This document shows positions 53,573 through 64,000 of a stretch of 64,000 nt of DNA, one piece after another (positions within the stretch are counted from its first letter, which is position 1; the number at the start of each line of letters is the position of its first letter). Source of the stretch: Metridium senile (taxonomy: Eukaryota; Cnidaria; Anthozoa; Actiniaria; Metridiidae); NCBI GenBank assembly GCA_949775045.1, contig OX459108.1, positions 10,332,072-10,396,071 of the forward strand. Direction: 5' to 3'. Under the pieces are notes generated by a model. It ran no database searches. It had not been told where the DNA came from and saw nothing but the letters and a program-made list of their open reading frames with translations. The translations under genes and the position numbers were made by a program.

Positions 53573-56500
53573 TCTCATGTGGGGGCGAGTCATGCCATTC
53601 ATCATTTCAATGTTGCAGTCGAGCACTAAGTTGATATAGTCTTGTACCAAACTGTATGGACTAGATCTTGTGTGCAAAAGTCTCTTATCCTTTGGGTCAG
53701 TCATTCCACACTTCAGACTGTTACATTGTTAGACGTTTGACGTTTCTCATGTGGGGGCGAGTCATGCCATTCATCACATCAATGGTGCAGTCGAGTACCA
53801 AGTTGTTTCAGTCCTGTACCAAACTGTATTGACTAGATCTTGTGTGCAAGATTCTTATCCTTTGAGTCAGTCATTCCATACTGCATCAGACTGTTACATT
53901 GTTAGACGTTTGACATTTCTCATGTGGGGGCGAGTCAAGCCATTCATCACATCAATGTTGCAGTCGAGTACCAAGTTGTTATAGTCCTGTACCAAACTGT
54001 GTTGACTAGATCTTGTGTGCAAAAGTCTCTTTTCCATTCGGTCAGTCATTCCATACATCAGAATGTTACATTGTTAGACATCTGGCATTTCTCATGTGGG
54101 GGCGAGTCATGCCATTCATCAGTTCAAAGTTGCAGTCGAGTACCAAGTTGTTTCAGTCCTGTACCAAACTGTGTTGACTAGATCTTGTGTGCAAAAGTGT
54201 CTTTTCCATTCGGTCAGTCATTCCATACATCAGACTGTTACATTGTTAGACGTCTGACATTTCTCATGTGGGGGCGAGTCATGCCATTCATCAGATCAAT
54301 GTTGCAGTCGAGTACAAAGTTCTTTCAGTTCTGTACCAAACTGTGTTGACTAGATCTTGTGTGCAAAAGTCTCTTTTCCATTCGGTCAGTCATTCCATAC
54401 ATCAGACTGTTACATTGCTAGACGTCTGGCATATCTCATGTGGGGGCGAGTCATGCCATTCATCATTTCAATGTTGCAGTCGAGCACTAAGTTGATATAG
54501 TCTTGTACCAAACTGTTTTGACTAGATCTTGTGTGCAAAAGTCTCTTTTTCTTTGTGTCAGTCATTCCATACTTCAGACTGTTACATTGTTAGACGTTTG
54601 ACGTTTCTCATGTGGGGGCGAGTCATGCCATTCATCACATCAATGTTGCAGTCGATTACCAAGTTGTTATAGTACTGTACCGAACTGTGTTGACTAGATC
54701 TTGTGTGCAAAAGTCTCTTTTTCTTTGGGTCAGTCATTCCATACTTCAGACTGTTACATTGTTAGACGTTTGACGTTTCTCATGTGGGGGCGAGTCATGC
54801 CATTCATCAGTTCAAAGTTGCAGTCGAGTACCAAGTTGTTTCAGTCCTGTACCAAACTGTGTTGACTAGATCTTGGGTGCAAAAGTGTCTTTTTATTTGG
54901 TCAGTCATTCCATACATCAGACTGTTACATTGTTAGACGTCTGACATTTCTCATGTGGGGGCGAGTGATGCCATTCATCAGATCAATGTTGCAGTCGAGT
55001 ACAAAGTTCTTTTAGTTCTGTACCAAACTGTGTTGACTAGATCTTGTGTGCAAAAGTCCCTTTTACATTCGGTCAGTCATTCCATACATCAGACTGTTAC
55101 ATTGTTTGACGTCTGGCATTTCTCATGTGGGGGCGAGTCAAGCCATTCATCAGTTCAATGTTGCAGTCGAGCACTAAGTTGATATAGTCTTGCACCAAAC
55201 TGTTTTGACTAGATCTTGTGTGCAAAAGTCTCTTTTTATTTGGGTCAGTCATTCCATACTTCAGACTGTTACATTGTTAAACGTTTGACGTTTCTCATGT
55301 GGGGGCGAGTCATGCCATTCATCACATCAATGTTGCAGTCGATTACCAAGTTGTTATAGTACTGTACCGAACTGTGTTGACTAGATCTTGTGTGCAAAAG
55401 TCTCTTTTTCTTTGGGTCAGTCATTTCATACTTCAGACTGTTACATTGTTAGACGTTTGACGTTTCTCATGTGGGGGCGAGTCATGCCATTCATCACATC
55501 AATGTTGCAGTCGATTACCAAGTTGTTATAGTACTGTACCGAACTGTGTTGACTAGATCTTGTGTGCAAAAGTCTCTTTTTCTTTGGGTCAGTCATTCCA
55601 TACTTCAGACTGTTACATTGTTAGACGTTTGACGTTTCTCATGTGGGGGCGAGTCATGCCATTCATCAGTTCAAAGTTGCAGTCGAGTACCAAGTTGTTT
55701 CAGTCCTGTACCAAACTGTGTTGACTAGATCTTGGGTGCAAAAGTCTCTTTTTATTTGGTCAGTCATTCCATACATCAGACTGTTACATTGTTAGACGTC
55801 TGACATTTCTCATGTGGGGGCGAGTCATGCCATTCATCAGATCAATGTTGCAGTCGAGTACAAAGTTCTTTCAGTTCTGTACCAAACTGTGTTGACTAGA
55901 TCTTGTGTGCAAAAGTCTCTTTTCCATTCGGTCAGTCATTCCATACATCAGACTGTTACATTGCTAGACGTCTGGCATATCTCATGTGGGGGCGAGTCAT
56001 GCCATTCATCATTTCAATGTTGCAGTCGAGCACTAAGTTGATATAGTCTTGTACCAAACTGTTTTGACTAGATCTTGTGTGCAAAAGTCTCTTTTTCTTT
56101 GTGTCAGTCATTCCATACTTCAGACTGTTACATTGTTAGACGTTTGACGTTTCTCATGTGGGGGCGAGTCATGCCATTCATCACATCAATGTTGCAGTCG
56201 ATTACCAAGTTGTTATAGTACTGTACCGAACTGTGTTGACTAGATCTTGTGTGCAAAAGTCTCTTTTTCTTTGGGTCAGTCATTCCATACTTCAGACTGT
56301 TACATTGTTAGACGTTTGACGTTTCTCATGTGGGGGCGAGTCATGCCATTCATCAGTTCAAAGTTGCAGTCGAGTACCAAGTTGTTTCAGTCCTGTACCA
56401 AACTGTGTTGACTAGATCTTGGGTGCAAAAGTGTCTTTTTATTTGGTCAGTCATTCCATACATCAGACTGTTACATTGTTAGACGTCTGACATTTCTCAT

Positions 56501-59500
56501 GTGGGGGCGAGTGATGCCATTCATCAGATCAATGTTGCAGTCGAGTACAAAGTTCGTTTAGTTCTGTACCAAACTGTGTTGACTAGATCTTGTGTGCAAA
56601 AGTCCCTTTTACATTCGGTCAGTCATTCCATACATCAGACTGTTACATTGTTTGACGTCTGGCATTTCTCATGTGGGGGCGAGTCAAGCCATTCATCAGT
56701 TCAATGTTGCAGTCGAGCACTAAGTTGATATAGTCTTGCACCAAACTGTTTTGACTAGATCTTGTGTGCAAAAGTCTCTTTTTATTTGGGTCAGTCATTC
56801 CATACTTCAGACTGTTACATTGTTAAACGTTTGACGTTTCTCGTGTGGGGGCGAGTCATGCCATTCATCACATCAATGTTGCAGTCGATTACCAAGTTGT
56901 TATAGTACTGTACCGAACTGTGTTGACTAGATCTTGTGTGCAAAAGTCTCTTTTTCTTTGGGTCAGTCATTTCATACTTCAGACTGTTACATTGTTAGAC
57001 GTTTGACGTTTCTCATGTGGGGGCGAGTCATGCCATTCATCACATCAATGTTGCAGTCGATTACCAAGTTGTTATAGTACTGTACCGAACTGTGTTGACT
57101 AGATCTTGTGTGCAAAAGTCTCTTTTTCTTTGGGTCAGTCATTCCATACTTCAGACTGTTACATTGTTAGACGTTTGACGTTTCTCATGTGGGGGCGAGT
57201 CATGCCATTCATCAGTTCAAAGTTGCAGTCGAGTACCAAGTTGTTTCAGTCCTGTACCAAACTGTGTTGACTAGATCTTGGGTGCAAAAGTCTCTTTTTA
57301 TTTGGTCAGTCATTCCATACATCAGACTGTTACATTGTTAGACGTCTGACATTTTTCATGTGGGGGCGAGTCATGCCATTCATCAGATCAATGTTGTAGT
57401 CGAGTACAAAGTTCTTTCAGTTCTGTACCAAACTGTGTTGACTAGATCTTGTGTGCAAAAGTCTCTTTTCCATTCGGTCAGTCATTCCATACATCAGACT
57501 GTTACATTGTTTGACGTCTGGCATATCTCATGTGGGGGCGAGTCATGCCATTCATCAGTTCAATTTTGCAGTCGAGTACCAAGTTGTTTCAGTCCTGTAC
57601 CAAACTGTATTGACTAGATCTTGTGTGCAAGATTCTTATCCTTTGAGTCAGTCATTCCATACGGCATCAGACTGTTACATTGTTAGACGTTTGACATTTC
57701 TCATGTGGGGGCGAGTCAAGCCATTCATCACATCAATGTTGCAGTCGAGTACCAAGTTGTTATAGTCCTGTACCAAACTGTGTTGACTAGATCTTGTGTG
57801 CAAAAGTCTCTTTTCCATTCGGTCAGTCATTCCATACATCAGACTGTTACATTGTTAGACATCTGGCATTTCTCATGTGGGGGCGAGTCATGCCATTCAT
57901 CAGTTCAAAGTTGCAGTCGAGTACCAAGTTGTTTCAGTCCTGTACCAAACTGTGTTGACTAGATCTTGTGTGCAAAAGTGTCTTTTCCATTCGGTCAGTC
58001 ATTCCATACATCAGACTGTTACATTGTTAGACGTCTGACATTTCTCATGTGGGGGCGAGTCATGCCATTCATCAGATCAATGTTGCAGTCGAGTACAAAG
58101 TTCTTTCAGTTCTGTACCAAACTGTGTTGACTAGATCTTGTGTGCAAAAGTCTCTTTTCCATTCGGTCAGTCATTCCATACATCAGACTGTTACATTGCT
58201 AGACGTCTGGCATATCTCATGTGGGGGCGAGTCATGCCATTCATCATTTCAATGTTGCAGTCGAGCACTAAGTTGATATAGTCTTGTACCAAACTGTTTT
58301 GACTAGATCTTGTGTGCAAAAGTCTCTTTTTCTTTGTGTCAGTCATTCCATACTTCAGACTGTTACATTGTTAGACGTTTGACGTTTCTCATGTGGGGGC
58401 GAGTCATGCCATTCATCACATCAATGTTGCAGTCGATTACCAAGTTGTTATAGTACTGTACCGAACTGTGTTGACTAGATCTTGTGTGCAAAAGTCTCTT
58501 TTTCTTTGGGTCAGTCATTCCATACTTCAGACTGTTACATTGTTAGACGTTTGACGTTTCTCATGTGGGGGCGAGTCATGCCATTCATCAGTTCAAAGTT
58601 GCAGTCGAGTACCAAGTTGTTTCAGTCCTGTACCAAACTGTGTTGACTAGATCTTGGGTGCAAAAGTGTCTTTTTATTTGGTCAGTCATTCCATACATCA
58701 GACTGTTACATTGTTAGACGTCTGACATTTCTCATGTGGGGGCGAGTGATGCCATTCATCAGATCAATGTTGCAGTCGAGTACAAAGTTCTTTTAGTTCT
58801 GTACCAAACTGTGTTGACTAGATCTTGTGTGCAAAAGTCCCTTTTACATTCGGTCAGTCATTCCATACATCAGACTGTTACATTGTTTGACGTCTGGCAT
58901 TTCTCATGTGGGGGCGAGTCAAGCCATTCATCAGTTCAATGTTGCAGTCGAGCACTAAGTTGATATAGTCTTGCACCAAACTGTTTTGACTAGATCTTGT
59001 GTGCAAAAGTCTCTTTTTATTTGGGTCAGTCATTCCATACTTCAGACTGTTACATTGTTAAACGTTTGACGTTTCTCATGTGGGGGCGAGTCATGCCATT
59101 CATCACATCAATGTTGCAGTCGATTACCAAGTTGTTATAGTACTGTACCGAACTGTGTTGACTAGATCTTGTGTGCAAAAGTCTCTTTTTCTTTGGGTCA
59201 GTCATTTCATACTTCAGACTGTTACATTGTTAGACGTTTGACGTTTCTCATGTGGGGGCGAGTCATGCCATTCATCACATCAATGTTGCAGTCGATTACC
59301 AAGTTGTTATAGTACTGTACCGAACTGTGTTGACTAGATCTTGTGTGCAAAAGTCTCTTTTTCTTTGGGTCAGTCATTCCATACTTCAGACTGTTACATT
59401 GTTAGACGTTTGACGTTTCTCATGTGGGGGCGAGTCATGCCATTCATCAGTTCAAAGTTGCAGTCGAGTACCAAGTTGTTTCAGTCCTGTACCAAACTGT

Positions 59501-62500
59501 GTTGACTAGATCTTGGGTGCAAAAGTGTCTTTTTATTTGGTCAGTCATTCCATACATCAGACTGTTACATTGTTAGACGTCTGACATTTCTCATGTGGGG
59601 GCGAGTGATGCCATTCATCAGATCAATGTTGCAGTCGAGTACAAAGTTCGTTTAGTTCTGTACCAAACTGTGTTGACTAGATCTTGTGTGCAAAAGTCCC
59701 TTTTACATTCGGTCAGTCATTCCATACATCAGACTGTTACATTGTTTGACGTCTGGCATTTCTCATGTGGGGGCGAGTCAAGCCATTCATCAGTTCAATG
59801 TTGCAGTCGAGCACTAAGTTGATATAGTCTTGCACCAAACTGTTTTGACTAGATCTTGTGTGCAAAAGTCTCTTTTTATTTGGGTCAGTCATTCCATACT
59901 TCAGACTGTTACATTGTTAAACGTTTGACGTTTCTCGTGTGGGGGCGAGTCATGCCATTCATCACATCAATGTTGCAGTCGATTACCAAGTTGTTATAGT
60001 ACTGTACCGAACTGTGTTGACTAGATCTTGTGTGCAAAAGTCTCTTTTTCTTTGGGTCAGTCATTTCATACTTCAGACTGTTACATTGTTAGACGTTTGA
60101 CGTTTCTCATGTGGGGGCGAGTCATGCCATTCATCACATCAATGTTGCAGTCGATTACCAAGTTGTTATAGTACTGTACCGAACTGTGTTGACTAGATCT
60201 TGTGTGCAAAAGTCTCTTTTTCTTTGGGTCAGTCATTCCATACTTCAGACTGTTACATTGTTAGACGTTTGACGTTTCTCATGTGGGGGCGAGTCATGCC
60301 ATTCATCAGTTCAAAGTTGCAGTCGAGTACCAAGTTGTTTCAGTCCTGTACCAAACTGTGTTGACTAGATCTTGGGTGCAAAAGTCTCTTTTTATTTGGT
60401 CAGTCATTCCATACATCAGACTGTTACATTGTTAGACGTCTGACATTTTTCATGTGGGGGCGAGTCATGCCATTCATCAGATCAATGTTGTAGTCGAGTA
60501 CAAAGTTCTTTCAGTTCTGTACCAAACTGTGTTGACTAGATCTTGTGTGCAAAAGTCTCTTTTCCATTCGGTCAGTCATTCCATACATCAGACTGTTACA
60601 TTGTTTGACGTCTGGCATATCTCATGTGGGGGCGAGTCATGCCATTCATCAGTTCAATTTTGCAGTCGAGTACCAAGTTGTTTCAGTCCTGTACCAAACT
60701 GTATTGACTAGATCTTGTGTGCAAGATTCTTATCCTTTGAGTCAGTCATTCCATACGGCATCAGACTGTTACATTGTTAGACGTTTGACATTTCTCATGT
60801 GGGGGCGAGTCAAGCCATTCATCACATCAATGTTGCAGTCGAGTACCAAGTTGTTATAGTCCTGTACCAAACTGTGTTGACTAGATCTTGTGTGCAAAAG
60901 TCTCTTTTCCATTCGGTCAGTCATTCCATACATCAGACTGTTACATTGTTAGACATCTGGCATTTCTCATGTGGGGGCGAGTCATGCCATTCATCAGTTC
61001 AAAGTTGCAGTCGAGTACCAAGTTGTTTCAGTCCTGTACCAAACTGTGTTGACTAGATCTTGTGTGCAAAAGTGTCTTTTCCATTCGGTCAGTCATTCCA
61101 TACATCAGACTGTTACATTGTTAGACGTCTGACATTTCTCATGTGGGGGCGAGTCATGCCATTCATCAGATCAATGTTGCAGTCGAGTACAAAGTTCTTT
61201 CAGTTCTGTACCAAACTGTGTTGACTAGATCTTGTGTGCAAAAGTGTCTTTTCCATTCGGTCAGTCATTCCATACATCAGACTGTTACATTGCTAGACGT
61301 CTGGCATATCTCATGTGGGGGCGAGTCATGCCATTCATCATTTCAATGTTGCAGTCGAGCACTAAGTTGATATAGTCTTGTACCAAACTGTTTTGACTAG
61401 ATCTTGTGTGCAAAAGTCTCTTTTTCTTTGTGTCAGTCATTCCATACTTCAGACTGTTACATTGTTAGACGTTTGACGTTTCTCATGTGGGGGCGAGTCA
61501 TGCCATTCATCACATCAATGTTGCAGTCGATTACCAAGTTGTTATAGTACTGTACCGAACTGTGTTGACTAGATCTTGTGTGCAAAAGTCTCTTTTTCTT
61601 TGGGTCAGTCATTCCATACTTCAGACTGTTACATTGTTAGACGTTTGACGTTTCTCATGTGGGGGCGAGTCATGCCATTCATCAGTTCAAAGTTGCAGTC
61701 GAGTACCAAGTTGTTTCAGTCCTGTACCAAACTGTGTTGACTAGATCTTGGGTGCAAAAGTGTCTTTTTATTTGGTCAGTCATTCCATACATCAGACTGT
61801 TACATTGTTAGACGTCTGACATTTCTCATGTGGGGGCGAGTCATGCCATTCATCAGATCAATGTTGCAGTCGAGTACAAAGTTCTTTCAGTTCTGTACCA
61901 AACTGTGTTGACTAGATCTTGTGTGCAAAAGTCTCTTTTCCATTCGGTCAGTCATTCCATACATCAGACTGTTACATTGCTAGACGTCTGGCATATCTCA
62001 TGTGGGGGCGAGTCATGCCATTCATCATTTCAATGTTGCAGTCGAGCACTAAGTTGATATAGTCTTGTACCAAACTGTTTTGACTAGATCTTGTGTGCAA
62101 AAGTCTCTTTTTCTTTGTGTCAGTCATTCCATACTTCAGACTGTTACATTGTTAGACGTTTGACGTTTCTCATGTGGGGGCGAGTCATGCCATTCATCAC
62201 ATCAATGTTGCAGTCGATTACCAAGTTGTTATAGTACTGTACCGAACTGTGTTGACTAGATCTTGTGTGCAAAAGTCTCTTTTTCTTTGGGTCAGTCATT
62301 CCATACTTCAGACTGTTACATTGTTAGACGTTTGACGTTTCTCATGTGGGGGCGAGTCATGCCATTCATCAGTTCAAAGTTGCAGTCGAGTACCAAGTTG
62401 TTTCAGTCCTGTACCAAACTGTGTTGACTAGATCTTGGGTGCAAAAGTGTCTTTTTATTTGGTCAGTCATTCCATACATCAGACTGTTACATTGTTAGAC

Positions 62501-64000
62501 GTCTGACATTTCTCATGTGGGGGCGAGTGATGCCATTCATCAGATCAATGTTGCAGTCGAGTACAAAGTTCTTTTAGTTCTGTACCAAACTGTGTTGACT
62601 AGATCTTGTGTGCAAAAGTCCCTTTTACATTCGGTCAGTCATTCCATACATCAGACTGTTACATTGTTTGACGTCTGGCATTTCTCATGTGGGGGCGAGT
62701 CAAGCCATTCATCAGTTCAATGTTGCAGTCGAGCACTAAGTTGATATAGTCTTGCACCAAACTGTTTTGACTAGATCTTGTGTGCAAAAGTCTCTTTTTA
62801 TTTGGGTCAGTCATTCCATACTTCAGACTGTTACATTGTTAAACGTTTGACGTTTCTCGTGTGGGGGCGAGTCATGCCATTCATCACATCAATGTTGCAG
62901 TCGATTACCAAGTTGTTATAGTACTGTACCGAACTGTGTTGACTAGATCTTGTGTGCAAAAGTCTCTTTTTCTTTGGGTCAGTCATTTCATACTTCAGAC
63001 TGTTACATTGTTAGACGTTTGACGTTTCTCATGTGGGGGCGAGTCATGCCATTCATCACATCAATGTTGCAGTCGATTACCAAGTTGTTATAGTACTGTA
63101 CCGAACTGTGTTGACTAGATCTTGTGTGCAAAAGTCTCTTTTTCTTTGGGTCAGTCATTCCATACTTCAGACTGTTACATTGTTAGACGTTTGACGTTTC
63201 TCATGTGGGGGCGAGTCATGCCATTCATCAGTTCAAAGTTGCAGTCGAGTACCAAGTTGTTTCAGTCCTGTACCAAACTGTGTTGACTAGATCTTGGGTG
63301 CAAAAGTCTCTTTTTATTTGGTCAGTCATTCCATACATCAGACTGTTACATTGTTAGACGTCTGACATTTTTCATGTGGGGGCGAGTCATGCCATTCATC
63401 AGATCAATGTTGTAGTCGAGTACAAAGTTCTTTCAGTTCTGTACCAAACTGTGTTGACTAGATCTTGTGTGCAAAAGTCTCTTTTCCATTCGGTCAGTCA
63501 TTCCATACATCAGACTGTTACATTGTTTGACGTCTGGCATATCTCATGTGGGGGCGAGTCATGCCATTCATCAGTTCAATTTTGCAGTCGAGTACCAAGT
63601 TGTTTCAGTCCTGTACCAAACTGTATTGACTAGATCTTGTGTGCAAGATTCTTATCCTTTGAGTCAGTCATTCCATACGGCATCAGACTGTTACATTGTT
63701 AGACGTTTGACATTTCTCATGTGGGGGCGAGTCAAGCCATTCATCACATCAATGTTGCAGTCGAGTACCAAGTTGTTATAGTCCTGTACCAAACTGTGTT
63801 GACTAGATCTTGTGTGCAAAAGTCTCTTTTCCATTCGGTCAGTCATTCCATACATCAGACTGTTACATTGTTAGACATCTGGCATTTCTCATGTGGGGGC
63901 GAGTCATGCCATTCATCAGTTCAAAGTTGCAGTCGAGTACCAAGTTGTTTCAGTCCTGTACCAAACTGTGTTGACTAGATCTTGTGTGCAAAAGTGTCTT
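53573..64000. repeat. Second, incomplete copy of the 13,063-bp higher-order repeat
   Basis: It matches 40510-50937 with the rare variants kept in the same places, for example CATACTGCATCAG at about 53876 and 40813. One difference seen by eye is AGAATGTTACAT near 54060, where the first copy has AGACTGTTACAT near 40997. It runs off the window. Confidence 0.9.

Larger units (their letters stand above)
37400..64000. repeat. Satellite DNA array, monomer about 172 bp, continuing past the window
   Basis: More than 150 head-to-tail monomers. Each has the landmark TCATGTGGGGGCGAGTCATG followed by CCATTCATCA, GTTGCAGTCGAG, CTGTACCAAACTG, TTGACTAGATCTTGTGTGCA, GGTCAGTCATTCCATAC and CAGACTGTTACATTGTTAGA. 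Spacing between landmarks is 172 bp, with some of 173. A 172-bp unit is not a multiple of three, so frames of 75-104 codons recur but always break; they are not genes. Monomers left of about 40.5 kb are more diverged, and those from 37.4-37.6 kb are barely recognisable. A centromeric or heterochromatic location is possible but not shown. Confidence 0.97.

Noticed and set aside
39484..63978. Dozens of 75-104-codon reading frames starting MGASHAIHQ or MCKSLFS
   Set aside because: They recur with the satellite period, and the 172-bp unit shifts frame at each monomer. There is no splice, domain or codon pattern of a gene.
37400..64000. CRISPR-like regular spacing
   Set aside because: The whole 172-bp unit is repeated with no unique spacers, and this is animal DNA. 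It is a satellite.
37560..64000. CENP-B box or other known centromere motif in the satellite
   Set aside because: The 172-bp length resembles alpha satellite, but I found no CENP-B box pattern, so centromere function is not claimed.

Overview
The window is nuclear DNA from an invertebrate animal. It is AT-rich and intron-rich, with canonical GT-AG introns, tRNA-headed SINEs, many small inverted-repeat transposons, long microsatellites and a large satellite array. Protein similarity and the type of retrotransposon present suggest an early-branching marine animal such as a cnidarian or sponge; the species cannot be fixed from the sequence.

Three protein-coding genes are readable exon by exon. 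(1) Positions <631-9384, plus strand: the 3' nine exons of a ZDHHC14-type palmitoyltransferase; its 5' end lies left of the window. (2) Positions 11701-22362, minus strand: a complete ten-exon mitochondrial ornithine carbamoyltransferase (OTC) of 372 codons. (3) Positions 22808-34508, plus strand: a thirteen-exon RPGR-like gene of 813 codons, with an RCC1 propeller, a long Glu/Asp/Lys-rich tail and a C-terminal CLIL prenylation box. ZDHHC14 and OTC converge. OTC and RPGR diverge from a 445-bp shared promoter region. The three genes share no pathway: they are membrane-protein S-acylation, the mitochondrial urea/arginine step and ciliary trafficking.

The introns are crowded with repeats. ZDHHC14 carries the 5'-truncated end of a non-LTR retrotransposon (zinc finger plus restriction-like endonuclease) set between two long ATT arrays. 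OTC intron 5 carries a 3.3-kb non-autonomous DNA transposon that holds a 0.83-kb element, which in turn holds a 0.28-kb MITE; a 1.1-kb CTGT array lies next to them. RPGR introns carry MITEs, SINEs, a GTTT-type array, a 10-bp CCCCTGCTGT array and a near-perfect hairpin flanked by a 13-bp direct duplication.

From about 37.4 kb to the right edge there is no gene. The sequence is a tandem satellite with a monomer of about 172 bp. It has nested higher-order structure: blocks of 17 and 18 monomers (2,922 and 3,094 bp) sit inside a much larger repeat of 13,063 bp (about 76 monomers), whose second copy begins near 53,573 and runs off the window. The left 3 kb of the array is more diverged, as expected of an array edge. 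The many short reading frames there are by-products of the repeat.
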